Assembly: GCA_911728435.2 (NCBI GenBank)
Contig: OU452202.1
Span: 15,045,135-15,109,134 of the forward strand
Length of the DNA stretch: 64,000 nucleotides
Origin: Apoderus coryli
Taxonomy: Eukaryota; Arthropoda; Insecta; Coleoptera; Attelabidae
Direction of reading: 5' to 3'
Part shown: positions 45,544 to 56,739 of the stretch, piece after piece
Layout of the letters: each line of letters begins with the position of its first letter
How positions within the stretch are numbered: position 1 is the stretch's first letter
Translations under genes and position numbers: made by a program
Notes under the pieces: generated by a model
The model's database searches: none
Seen by the model: only the letters and a program-made list of their open reading frames with translations
What the model was told of the DNA's origin: nothing

Positions 45544-47355
45544 TATATGTATGTAATCGACTATCTTTGACGCTTACTCGACTTTTACCGAAATGTTATT
45601 TTCTATTACTAATTTTATATATATATTTTTTTTTGTTTTGTTCAACATTGAAAAAAAAAAACGATCTTAAAAAACCTGAGGGCTTGGTATTTTTTGCAAA
45701 AAAAAATCAGTAAATTGTAAGGTTATTAAGCTGTTTTCAGACTTTATATACACACACTGTATATGTCTTTGGAGGGAAACCATAATTCCTATACTGTCCA
45801 AAATATACAATGAAACCAATTATAATATTTAATAGCCTGGAAATTAGTTTATGAACGTAACATTCTTTTTCTGAATTTCTTATACAGTTCATTCTTTTTT
45901 GCCAATATTGTTTGCCTGTGCTAATTACTAGATATATATGATAATTTAAATTTTGTTCTCATTTGGTTAAAATGAAAAGTATGGTAATTCTTGATAACAA
46001 TAATTAGATATGAATCTATAACAATTACGAGAAATTAGGACATAATGTTGTGAATTTTATATTTTTAAATAAATTAATTAAACAACGAAAAGTTGATTTA
46101 TGGAAAATAAATGAATACTTGGTAATTTATTTAGCAATTTTTTGATGGGAAAATCCTATTTCTAGGGTAGATATCCAAAATATGATGGAGCCGAATTTCT
46201 TCATCTGATTAGGAATTACGAAATTATCATTTCGATTTTTCGTTTATTAATTTTTTAATACTCATTAAGGATTTTGAATTGCAAACATTGCTTAGTTGTT
46301 TAATAAATTAATTACTCATAACACATGAGTATGAGAATCACGACACAAGCGTATAGCGAGTTTCATAGTGAATATGAGTAGCTTAAGAACAATTGAATGC
46401 GCGTTGCATACGATTCACTTACATTCATCAAAGGCAACAAAATTATTTATTAAACATGACATTTGGAATTAGGAACTATCAATTCTTATTTCTATATTGG
46501 CTGAGTCATAATGAATCTCATGAAAGTACCGAGTTTTAAAAAATCTTGTCATCCTACTTACGCGATTACTAAAGAAAGGCTTAACGAAATTTGGTACAAG
46601 CATACTGTTGGTCATAGCCAGAAACTGAATAGATTTTGAGCCACATAGTATATAAAGGACATACAAAAATCGGTTGGGTCGCCCCAAAACTTTATTTTTG
46701 TAGTAATTATTATAATTGTATTATTTGCATTATATCTAATTAACTAACGTAAGAAGCTAAGTACTTTATTCAAAAATTAGAATGACGCCAAAGATCCTTT
46801 ATCGAATTACTTTATCATATTCTAATAAGAGCTATTGGTTTCAACTATCTAACTGGTGAAATGTTAAACGCGTTTTGGGCGCTATCGTGGAAGAATACAT
46901 ACAGACGCACACACACATGGTCTTTATCGTCTCAAGGAACTTCAAAATGGTTCACAATACTTTCCCTGTGCGGGAGAGGAAAATGTGTTGGAATCAAAAT
47001 ACACTAATAAAGTCATTTTTTAAATAAAAATCACTTCGTGATACATTAAAGCGTCTCGAGCACCAATTAAATTTTATTTTTAGATTGACGTGGTTTATGT
47101 TGCGTATCTCGTGCTCCCTGTTAACGCATCTAAGAAGTCAAAGTAAAAGGGGTATAAGGGCTCAAGGGCAGCATTTTATTTTTTTTATTGAAATACATTA
47201 GATATTTATTTTTATACTTTATGAATTTGAAAAATACCAAATTTAATTGTTTAAACATCCTTAAACATAAAGACGGATATAACCATTTTGCTGTGCCTTG
47301 ATATTAATTCAAAAATTCACTTATCAAACCACCCAAAATTGTTTTCCAACTTATT
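45544..47355. other. AT-rich DNA, no gene recognised
   Basis: No coding motif. At about 46540-46690 the phrase AACGAAATTTGGTACAAGCA with AGATTTTGAGCC resembles the AACCAAATTTGGTAC segment at about 32540, so it may be a decayed relative of the array element there. Confidence 0.35.
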
Positions 47356-48495
47356 AGACCAGGGTCGATAATTTTAAAAATGGTAAAAAGTGAAAAAAAA
47401 TTATAGTAGGATGATACCCATTGGAAAAGGGAGAGAATATAACAAAAATGAAAGGAAAAATAAATTACGGCGATCTGAGGTCGGGGAGGGGGTGAGTTTT
47501 TACGGGTAAAAAACGGTTAATCTCGATTTCCGGTAAAACTGCAAGTCCTATGAAAAAAAGTTAAATGGCAAAGTTGTAGGTAATATAAAGATCTACAACT
47601 TTTGTATCGACAATTTTTTCACATAACCTCAAAATTTATGTGAAAAATTCGAATAACCGAGTTTTTGGATTTTTATTTTTATCTTTTGCAAAAAAATTTA
47701 TATATATTTATTACCTTTGTATGTCCCAAACATACAGTAATTTTTTTGATTTAAAATATTCATTTTTTCACCTTATTTTGACTTAATATCGAAAAAGCAC
47801 CCTAATTTTCAATCGCAAATTCTCACGTCAAAATATCTGCTTTTTTAAAAAAGTTGGTGTGTTTTTTGATGGCATAAAAAAATATACACTACTATGGTAA
47901 ATGTTCTCAGAAAATGCAAATAATGATCTAATAGTTTCAAATATGAATCCTTAAAAAAATATCGTTGCATTTCTCCATTGTTTTTCTGGTTGCGATACAA
48001 CATCTGGATTTGCCGGAAAAGGAAAGAAAATTTTTTGCCCAATATTTTTTATAAAAAAGATGCGAACAAAGAAGATATAAAAAAAATGGATTACAACAGA
48101 TTGGGACTGGAAGCAACATCAACGCCTAGAAAACATGGTTTAAAATGCACAAATTTATGCTCAAATTGTCATGGTTCTAAAACATGCTCCAATGTGGAAG
48201 AAAAAACCTACGAGGAAGTTGATGATTCAGATGAAATTGTGGATGAAGGACGAACCAATGCAGACCGGAAATCTTGGAGACGAAGACGGTGATGGTCTTG
48301 AAGCTTTCGAAGATCCACTAGAATCGGGAAGGTTTGTTGAATCTAACGATGAAGAAATGCCATCAAAGAGACAAAAACTAATGGAGAAGTAATTAGAAAA
48401 AAAAATTCGGAATCGAGTTTTTTTCATTATTTGCATTTTCTGAGAACATTTACCATAGTAGTATATATCTTTTTATACCATCAGACCCTGGTCTA
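47356..48495. mobile_element. Transposon relic with AGACCAGGGTC ends
   Basis: AGACCAGGGTC at 47356 is inverted at 48485-48495. The next part of the right arm (GATGGTATAAAAAGATAT, then ATGGTAAATGTTCTCAGAAA) finds its inverted partner only at 47867-47935, so about 500 bp seem to have been inserted between the left tip and the rest of the left arm. A cysteine-rich coding remnant lies inside. Confidence 0.6.
48020..48392 (+). pseudogene. Cysteine-rich transposon-protein C-terminus
   Basis: The frame reads MDYNRLGLEATSTPRKHGLK then CTNLCSNCHGSKTCSNVEEK, followed by an acidic tail that changes frame near 48270 and ends EEMPSKRQKLMEK at a stop at 48390-48392. The KHGLKCT..C..C.G...C.N pattern resembles a cysteine-rich C-terminal tail that I associate with insect transposon proteins, but I cannot name the superfamily. 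Its position inside matching inverted ends supports a transposon origin. The catalytic domain is missing. Confidence 0.5.
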
Positions 48496-50019
48496 TATAT
48501 CGAATTAAACACCCTATGGTAAAGTTTGAAACTCCAAATTTCATGTGGGAATTAAGTTATCACCCGTTAAATCAAATTGAAACCAATATTATTTCTTTCC
48601 ATATAATATATAAAGTTCACTCCCTATATAGCATGTAAACAGTTTAGATTAAATGTATATAATATAGTAAACATTTTATTTTAGTACACACACACCCCAA
48701 TTTTATTACACTGTATAGCATGGTTAGACTAATATGAAAGTATCAACAATTAAATCACCGAACTTTACATATGGGCGTAATCAAGGCCAGTTCTCTATAT
48801 TATGCCACTTTAATATCAATGGTATCAATCAATTTTACTGCTCTATTATTCCCGAAGCGAATGTACCAACATGTCACTGCAATTTTCTATTATTAACATT
48901 TCTATATCACTATTTAACGTATTAAAGTGTCACTTTACATGATTGTATTATATGTTATATACATACAGTGTTTCCAATTACACAGCCCTTGGTTAATTGC
49001 GAAGTTTTACTCAAAGAGTAACCGCTCGATTTTACAAATAGCCATTCGATCGGGCGAGATTGATTCGAGGTTCTAATGCGAGGTTTAACCGTACATCGGA
49101 GCCATTTGGAAGAAAACTGTGGCCTGAGACCAGAAATCAAAGATAATGATGACGTACGCTATTTTCAGATAACTAATATTGGTTTTTTGCTCGATTATGT
49201 ACCAGATTTGGAAAAAATAAAATAAACTGGATAACGTCAAAAATTGTAATTCTGCCTATCTTTCCTACCAACCTTGGTAATTGTCGCTGATTCTATGCGT
49301 ATATATGTGAATAGTTGTAATATTTATTTTCAAAATCTTAAACGGATTTCCTTATTTAAAATTTATGCATATAAAAATACTTAATTAAAATAACATTTTG
49401 TTACATTCCTGGCATATAATCGGTCTCCGAATAATTCATTCATTCTCTCAAGTATACTGTGTGGCTGTATCATTTTACATACCGGGCTTGATAATGTGCA
49501 TTTTTTAATAATTATCAATGTAAAACATTCCTCATTACAGAGTAATGAGTCATTTTGTTAAGTGATAAATAATAATATACTGTAGGTACTATCGTCATAA
49601 TATGCAATGCACAGCTTGCAGCGATATTAGTTATTTATTTTGAAGTTTTTTATAGCGTATTCTTGGGGGCAAAAATGTAGTATAGCCCCCTGTAAAAGTC
49701 GTCTATTTAGATAGAGAGAAAACCATCGAGCAGTCGAAAATTAATTATGAGTAATACCTTGTGATACCCTAAGCATATAGCAGACAGGACTTTTGAACTC
49801 CTTTTAAAAGGCATGGACTAATAACTAAGGAATGAAATATTAATACATTGAAATTGTTTTATATTCTTGTTTTATGCAAATACAAAATTTGACCCAGTTT
49901 AATTATTTGCAAATACATTGGAGCTATGCTATTTTAGACAAACTGCGGCAATCCGTTTTTAAGCATGTCTGTGTTAACCAATGTTTAAAAAATCAAATTA
50001 ATTCACTAAAAAATATTTC
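48496..50019. other. AT-rich DNA, no gene recognised
   Basis: No coding motif, paired repeat or RNA gene was identified. Confidence 0.35.
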
Positions 50020-50110
50020 CTGTACGCGAATGGCCACCAAACACCAAAGGGACCTTGTGAACTTTCGTACCTACCGGGATTCGAACTCAGGACCTCCTAA
50101 CTCAAAAACA
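50020..50110 (-). repeat. tRNA-like fragment, probable SINE piece
   Basis: The minus strand has GAGTTCGAATCCCGGT, close to an RNA polymerase III B box and T-arm. No A box or acceptor stem pairing is found at the expected distance, so it is not a tRNA gene. Confidence 0.35.
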
Positions 50111-50504
50111 TAACCTAATTTCCGAATTAAAACAAAAAATAAAATATCTCGAAAGCGAAAAGAGATATGAAAAAAAAATATCTACTTAAGATCTATAATA
50201 TTGTTCTTATACATGATGAAACGTACGTCTTTTAGTTTGAGATGATAAGTATATTGACATGACGGTGTTTCTTTAAACATTTCAATTTAGTATTGATAAG
50301 CGTTTTGCTTATCAAAATCCACTTTAAGGACAGTGTGGAACTAAATAGACTCTAAATTGGGTAAACAATTAGTTACTCTGGTTTAGAGGGGAATCAAACG
50401 GCGGCGGAGGATGACACATAGATCGCGTTACTAGAATTTTTCCATATGGTTTTTATTTATTACTAACCTTCAAACGATACGTGTATAAATTTGACAGCAA
50501 TTTT

Positions 50505-50975
50505 TTTGAGGGGGGGCGCAAAATATAAAAGTATTAGTAAATAATACACTAACAGACTGATAATAATATATGAAATAATAACGATAAAATAAAAAATAAG
50601 AAACTTAATCTAATGATTAAACTTTTATATGTTACGGCTAAAGCTGTTACCCTGCTCTTATGTGAACTATCCTGCGAGTTTAGAATCTTGTTGTGCAAGG
50701 GTAAGTTAGTTTATATACTATCCAGCTAGTTTACAAATTAACAAAGTAAGCATTTTAACCCTAACATATTGGTACATTTACAAAACAAAATCAACTTTTC
50801 GTTTTTGAACAGCTAATCTATCAATAATGCGCTCTACATCTAAATCAATATTTCGGTGAATATATAAGAGGGCAAGATCATTAAGTCGGTCTTGTGCTAC
50901 TGTAGAACGCAGATAACTTTTTAAAACTCTTAACGTAGAAAAACTACGTGCGTTTACTCCCTAAAATTATCGCTG
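50505..50975 (-). mobile_element. hAT transposon fragment inserted in mariner
   Basis: The right end reads, on the minus strand, CAGAGGCGGACCCAGCGATA, a typical hAT terminus (CAG.GGCGGA). The left end, GAGGGGGGGCGC, is a plausible decayed partner. Between them is only the end of the transposase gene, so this is an internally deleted element. An 8-bp target duplication could not be confirmed. Confidence 0.6.
50778..50960 (-). pseudogene. hAT transposase dimerisation-domain remnant
   Basis: The minus strand reads ARSFSTLRVLKSYLRSTVAQ then DRLNDLALLYIHRNIDLDVE, IIDRLAVQKRKVDFVL and stop, an uninterrupted 60 codons. This is the C-terminal hAT dimerisation domain (SFS.L...K..LRS.....RL..L.LL.I). 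The zinc finger and RNase H-like catalytic parts are absent. Confidence 0.8.
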
Positions 50976-51234
50976 GGTCCGCCTCTGCTTGTTGATGAAA
51001 CAAAATACAGTGGAAATCAAACAATGGCTTGATAAACATTATCTGAACTCTGTTTTATCGAAACAAATGGTAGAGAAGTGGATTGCTGAATTTAAACGTG
51101 CGGTCGTACCAGCACAAATCATGCAGAGGGCAGTGGACGCCCAAATGAGGCTGATAGTCCAGAAAACGTCAAAAAAAATCACAAATTGGGTATGAAGGTT
51201 GCACGAGCTAGCTGTCATTGTAAAGATATCAGAT

Positions 51235-52274
51235 CTGCGATGCTTAACAATGCACCCACTTGTGCCTGGATGTAGCTTCGTCCTTCTTGACGAAGCTACA
51301 TTGAACGTTGAGTGAAATAGAAATAGGCATGGTGGCAGTGTAGGGATCTTTCCGAACGTTTTATGTAGTTTTTAAACCATTTCTGAGCCAAAACGAGAAA
51401 GTTGAAAAGTATGTATTAAAAGGCGTCGGTTCAAACTTTAAAAAACACACGATGCTAACTCGGTCTAACGGCACAAGCTTTAAAGTTATATCACCTTATT
51501 TGGGTTAGTTTTTAATGTCTGCGTTTCAAAAGGGAATCGATCGTGTAGGTTGGAGAGTATCCAAGATGTTGTTAAAGGTCTCCGCTCACTCACTTATAAA
51601 TATATCCGATGGCAACTGGGCCAGGAAACATCGAACATTAAACTTTGTTGTTAGAGCTTAATGGGGTTAATTTTTCAAATTCAGTTTTTGCAAATAAGTT
51701 AATTTAGTAATTTTTGATTTTGACATGAGAGGTAGAGAAGCACGTAGGTTCAGAAATGATGTTTTTTTTTATCTTTTGATTGGGTCTGGTAGATATTGAA
51801 GAAATTACATGCCGAAACAACAAAATAAGCATTGCATTCTGATCACGTCACTACAGTGTTTCTCTATGATGTATAAATTATTATTACAGTTTATCTATAA
51901 GAATAATGCCGTATATCTTGAGTACAGTGACATTTTCAATTTTAAATTATGCATTTTGAGCACACACATATTTCAATCATTTTATTTTTATTTACATAGG
52001 CGATGCGTACTCTTGTATTATACTATATTCCGACGCGATGTTGCCATTTTTGTATATATTTACTTATTGGGATAGGTCAAAATCGAAAAATACAAATATC
52101 TATTTACCAAAGTAGTCGAGAAAAGAGTCACGTGGTACAAGAAAGTATTGTTAATTAATTATTGTATTTAAGAGGTCGCCAGTTAAATTGTTTAACGATT
52201 ATATTTTAATTTGATATAAGGACCTTAATTAGGATGTTCTGTTTGTTGTTCATTCGGTCAATCGTCTATATTTA
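51235..52274. other. Mariner 3' remainder and AT-rich DNA
   Basis: The first few hundred bases may continue the decayed mariner but show no readable motif. The rest has no gene that I recognise. Confidence 0.3.
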
Positions 52275-52505
52275 TTTGAGTGGCATACAGTGTGTCCACG
52301 TTAACGACTTCCAAATGCAAATCGCCAAATAGAAAAATACAATGGGGTGAGGTATGCGGAACGGGCTGGCCATTTAACGGGTGCCTCTTGACATCTACCA
52401 GTCCAACGATTAGGAAAGATTTCAATGTAAATAGGCCCTAAAATTTCTAGGAAAGTGCGCGGGAGCACCATCTAGTTGGAACCTCATATTTTGCCGCAAT
52501 TACAG
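52275..52505 (-). pseudogene. Mariner-like transposase relic
   Basis: The minus strand reads LRQNMRFQLDGAPAHFPRNF then RAYLH and, after frameshifts, VKWPARSAYLTPLYFFLFG. QLDGAPAHF carries the second catalytic Asp. WPARSPDLTPLDFFLWG is the expected family block, here with Asp changed to Tyr at two positions. The terminus CAGTGTGTCCACG lies next to TA at about 52287. Confidence 0.7.
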
Positions 52506-52559
52506 AGGCAAAAAAAAATTCGCTTTCAAATATTATATAATTTTGTTACAAAACAACAT

Positions 52560-52745
52560 CTGATATTTATCAAATTAATTATCTCTGATATAGTTTATCC
52601 AAAGTTAATTTAAAATATATAAATTTAACGATTCTACCGGGGCGATCCGTTCCCATGCCTCTTTACATTATAAAAGGGCATCGAATGCAGCGTTTTTTGA
52701 TACATTTCTCCCTCGTATATAAGGCGTATAATAAATCATGCTTGC
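52560..52745 (+). repeat. Inverted relative of 30838-31040
   Basis: It contains GATTCTACCGGGGCGATCC, TGATACATTTCTCCCTCGTA and ATAATAAATCATGCTTGCCA, the reverse complement of 30838-31040 with substitutions. It sits directly before the second 600-bp repeat copy. Confidence 0.65.
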
Positions 52746-52762
52746 CACAGGATACCGACAAT

Positions 52763-53360
52763 ATAGTCTTTCTAATTTTAGTTTAAAATTATATAAAAAA
52801 CCACAACTCGATATCCCTTTGTAATGTCAATACCGACCGTGGCCGTCCATAGGCGCACCCTTTTAACTTTTTATAACAATACATGCCCTACGATATTTTA
52901 AAAATCCTTTATGTATTAACAATGGTATGTTCATTTGTATAAAACTATACTGTATTTTCCCTTGACGCTCCAACACGGCAACATATAAACCTACGCTGAA
53001 AAATACTGTTTTTGTTTTTAGAAGTTTAGACATAAATGCACACGTACCTAGTCCGTGTTCGAACAGCAAGGAACTTGCCTTTATAATAACGAATACTATT
53101 GTTAATACTTGTTACGCATATAAGTAGATAAATTTATAATAATATGCTTCTGATATTATAAACTAACAACAAATTTTACTCACTTAGTCAGTGACATTTT
53201 CTTTACAACGTAAAAATTTTATAATATGTGTATTCGTCACTGCATTATTTTTAGACCTTAACTGATGATAAATATTTATAAAAGAAGACGCTGGATTTGC
53301 ACATATAAATCTTGATCCTTAAACGTGTTCCGCTCGTGTCCTATATGGACTGGCCGTGGA
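52763..53360 (+). repeat. Dispersed 600-bp repeat, copy 2
   Basis: It follows 29880-30480 from TAGTCTTTCTAATTTTA to TATGGACTGGCCGTG with scattered substitutions. Coding capacity is absent. Confidence 0.75.
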
Positions 53361-53869
53361 TAGCAAAATGCTTGTAAATAAATTGTTGTTGTAAAAAAAG
53401 GTAGTGTTGCCGTCATTGCCGTATGTAAAAATTAAAAAAAACTCCAACCATTTAAATGAAGTTGCATATTTTTTAGCTTTTTCTACGTTGAAACATGCGG
53501 CTAAAATTGTAATATTAATGTAACAAATATTTTTTTTAATCAAACTTTAACAGCCTGTATGTCGGACATGGAGCCGTAAAATGGAAAATGGCTTAATTAA
53601 AGTGCAATACAATTTGCTCAGGGAACACGGATTAAACCATGTTTTGGGACACTCTGTATAAAAATTATCTAAAAATAATTAAGAACGTGTGGTGTAAAAC
53701 TTGTTTTCTATTTTTTAACCTAAACGCTTTCCCGCACTATTTAATAAAAAAAAAATACACGTGCAGCACAGTACACGTCATAGAAGTGAATACTTCTTTC
53801 ACGAGAGAGGAAGGGAATACGAATGACGGTACAAAAGGGACAACCGAAGGATAGGCAACGTTAAGCCGC

Positions 53870-54035
53870 TATATAGCGATAGGTCACTTTTGATATTTGC
53901 CACCATAATTCTCGAAAAAATTACGTTTAAAATTGCACCTGGTTGGAACCTATACTCTTATAAGAATATATTATGTAGTATTTGAGTACTTTAACACATT
54001 CTAATCCCAGCTCTGGCAATATTTTTTTTTAATTT
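53870..54035 (+). repeat. SINE-like element, internally deleted copy
   Basis: GGTCACTTTTGATATTTGCC, then ACTCTTATAAGAATATAT, then AATCCCAGCTCTGGCAATAT and a T run match the beginning and the end of 56095-56510. The middle, including the tRNA-like region, is missing. Confidence 0.55.
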
Positions 54036-54512
54036 TCGAATAAATCTTGTAAATGTTGCTGAAAATAAATATAAATGAGATTTTATTTTATGAATGGTAA
54101 TAAATAAGGTAAGATTTATGAATGATTTTGGAACACCCTATATGCGGCTTTAAGAAATGTTCGTAACTAAATGATCAGACTTGAACCAATTGCTAAAAAT
54201 TAATTCAAATCGTTGTGTTTAAAGTTTTTATTCCACATTGAGAGAAAAAATTTCAGATACAATATTACTGGCAATAATTGAAGATGTTAACTGCAAAAGG
54301 GTCTAAGTGCCAAAAATTCAAAATATGAGATTTTTACATAAAGATACCAAGGCCAACGATATCCAAATATGTCCAAGTGCAATCGCGATGTATTTAGTTC
54401 AGCAGAGTGGCGTTAATATCACCAATCTGTATGTACCAGAACTATATGCCTACAAGGGGCAGCCGATGTTTGTCTAAACTAAATATATCTCAAGCATGTA
54501 TTTTAAAAATAA

Positions 54513-54791
54513 CGAAAGATAATCCCAACTATTATAAAAATTAAGAAAAGCTTAAGCGAGGTTGAATGCTGGAAGGAAGTTAATGTTTTAAAAAGAGGAA
54601 AGTCTATCAAAGAATTAGCGAAATTAAGACTGACCGATCAAATTTTAATATCACGGATTACCAAAGAAAAACTCACAATCCTACCAGACATGGTTCCGTT
54701 AATACCAATCCAGCCTCAAGAATTCTATAAAAATTTACGAGAAACCCAAACTTCTACTAATGGCATTACGAGGCTAAATGAATACTTATAA
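54513..54791 (+). CDS. Unrecognised open frame, partial
   Basis: A 92-codon frame without an ATG near its start runs from 54513 to a stop at 54789-54791. It includes KSLSEVECWKEVNVLKRGKS, then IKELAKLRLTDQILI, and QPQEFYKNLRETQTSTNG. Its amino-acid mix is more protein-like than the surrounding AT-rich frames. It may be the 3' end of a decayed retroelement or a terminal exon. Preceding frames at 54420-54510 show other coding-like scraps (SKLNISQACILKITKDN) in a different frame, which favours a frameshifted element. Confidence 0.3.
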   Translation, partial: RKIIPTIIKIKKSLSEVECWKEVNVLKRGKSIKELAKLRLTDQILISRITKEKLTILPDMVPLIPIQPQEFYKNLRETQTSTNGITRLNEYL

Positions 54792-55513
54792 CTTTTTGTG
54801 CGTTTGATGCCTATGGACTATGTCTTATTTTATTTATGTCTAGAGAATTATAATTTTGTTCATTTTCTTCTTTAAATAGCATTCTTGTATTGCGTTATTA
54901 AAAATAAAAATAAATCAACACTATTGTATCTAATTATTTCTTTAAAAATTACTTTTTTGTTAATAACTCTTATTAAAGTTTTTGGTACTTAGAACCTTTT
55001 GAAGTCTGTCCAAATAATAAAAATTCTAATAATTGGGTAATTTTGATCAAATATTTTAAAGCAGGGGTTGGTATGTCCCACACGACTTGTAGAAAATATT
55101 ATTTTAATTTTTGTGTGCACTCCATTTTTAATTTGACCTTTGGATAAGGTGGTCGACTTTGATACATAGTTTATAGTTTTATTTTTCTCTTTGTTTTATC
55201 AACACATTGTTTTCTCACGACATATCCAGTTCACATTTGTTTGTTTCTTTCTTCGCTCGCTAACTAGAGCTCCAATTACTTACAAAACGAACTAAATTAC
55301 GGCAGAAAAAAATAGCACCACACAGGTTATGTATGTATCCTGTTGTATCTGTGAATATTTAATGTCTCAGGAAATGTTGGTACTTTTCCGGATAGTTAAT
55401 ACAAAGGTATAAAATTACCATTTATATGGAGAATTGTTGGAAATAGAGTTTTTTTTTTGTGTGCCTACTTTATACCTAAATTAAAAGTGTAGGTATTATT
55501 TTTAAAATATTTA
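54792..55513. other. AT-rich DNA, no gene recognised
   Basis: No feature can be supported apart from AATAAA-like motifs near 54900 that could end the preceding frame. Confidence 0.3.
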
Positions 55514-56015
55514 TTTTTTCTGTGACGGGAAAAAAGTTTGACATATTTACTCTCTTGACCGGTAATAAAATGTCACTTTTTATCCCCGGGAAAAAAGTGA
55601 GTACTTTTTTCCCGGACACATAAGTAACGGTAGATATTTAATTTTAGGAAATTTTATTATACAAAAGTTACATTTTCTTTATATATCAAAACTGGCAATA
55701 ATTTGTGACGCTACATTTGCTGCTTCTACTGACTCCGGTGGAGTGTTCGCAATTTTTAAATTAGACCACAGAATGAAATTGACAGATATTTGATTACTGA
55801 AAGGTTTTTAAAACTTCAAATTTCATAATTTTCTGACTTTTTTCAATATTAAATCGAAGTTTTTCCCGTCTCAGAAAAAAATAGTGTATCATACACGGGA
55901 AAAAAGTTAGATTTTAGCTCTCGGTTTTTTGTATCCCTCCGCTGCGCGTCGGGAGATAACACAACCTCGAGCTAAAATCTAGTACTTTTTTCCCTTGTAT
56001 AATAAATAACTATTT
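55514..56015. mobile_element. GGGAAAAAAGT palindromic element, copy 2
   Basis: This copy is nearly identical to 4702-5200, with small indels (for example a deletion near CAAATTTCATAATTTTCTGA). It keeps the TTTTTTCTGTGACGGG start, the 13-bp-arm palindrome, and the terminal hairpin with the CTCCCTCCGCTGCGCGTCGG core. The flanks are unrelated to those of copy 1, so both are separate insertions of a recently mobile family. Confidence 0.85.
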
Positions 56016-56094
56016 GTGTTTCGAGGGTGTGCTAGGAAAGGAAAGTGTCATTTGTTGTTTTTTTTTTTGTTGAAATCGCTTAATCTTTGTGATA

Positions 56095-56510
56095 GGGGTC
56101 GATAGGTCACTTTTGATATTTGCCCCCATAATTCTCGAGAAATTTCACCAGTTAGGTACTTGAAACATATACTCTTATTAGAATATATTTCCATCGAATA
56201 TTAACTATAGATAAGAAGGTTCAGTAGACGCTGAAAACAGCATCGACTCGTCACATTCCCAGCCACATTTCTGGCCCGCTACTATATATACTATATCTAT
56301 ACATACGATAACTATAAGCGCGGCGATTTGCTTTGGAGACATGACCATCAAACCTGCGAAACGCGGTGAAGTAACTGTATATTATTTTAAACTGTGATAA
56401 TACAGTAATTTTTTGATAAATGATATTTGGCGTCATTGACAGAGCGTGCGATTCGCATGCGGAAGGTTCTGGGTTCGAATCCCAGCTTTGGCAATATTTT
56501 TTTTTCTAAT
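56095..56510 (+). repeat. SINE-like element with tRNA-like end
   Basis: The element starts GGTCACTTTTGATATTTGCC. Near the end it carries TGGCGTCATTGACAGAGCG, an anticodon-arm-like GCGTG/CATGC stem, CTGGGTTCGAATCCCAG (a perfect T-arm and B box) and a T-run tail. The acceptor stem does not pair, so it is not a functional tRNA. A deleted relative lies at 53870-54035. The tRNA-like part is at the 3' end, unlike the usual 5' head of a SINE. Confidence 0.55.
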
Positions 56511-56739
56511 TATTTTTTTCTAACAGCAGTGGCAGTAGTGAAGTCTCTAGAGATCAGCGAAGGTATGGTGAATTGTTTACATTCGAATTGAGATCAGTTT
56601 TCTCAGTAGGTGTGGATTAATAACACTCCAGCAATAACTGTGCAGTAATTTTTTTCTTTGGGTTTTGTTCCAGCGTCGAATCTTTATTTTAGGGAACAAA
56701 AGAAGTTGTAAAGCCCGCAAGTGGGGTTTTTCAGATCAA

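Larger units (their letters stand above)
50404..51234 (+). pseudogene. Mariner transposase N-terminal relic (copy C)
   Basis: The 5' end at 50404-50510 is the inverted form of the repeat at 15215, 21085 and 57500. After an inserted hAT fragment, the frame from 50989 reads TVEIKQWLDKHYLNSVLSKQ then MVEKWIAEFKR, the mariner paired-type helix-turn-helix. A frameshift leads to SGRPNEADSPENVKKNHKLG. This matches the minus-strand copy at 56740-57690. The catalytic domain is lost, and a 12-bp-arm hairpin (TGTAGCTTCGTC) lies at about 51271. Confidence 0.7.

Noticed and set aside
48227..48436. Minus-strand serine-rich frame
   Set aside because: It is the antisense of the acidic tail of the cysteine-rich remnant on the plus strand.
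56436..56495. A tRNA gene
   Set aside because: The T-arm is perfect, but the acceptor strands do not pair, the D-arm is poor and position 33 is G instead of T, so it is a SINE-like relic.
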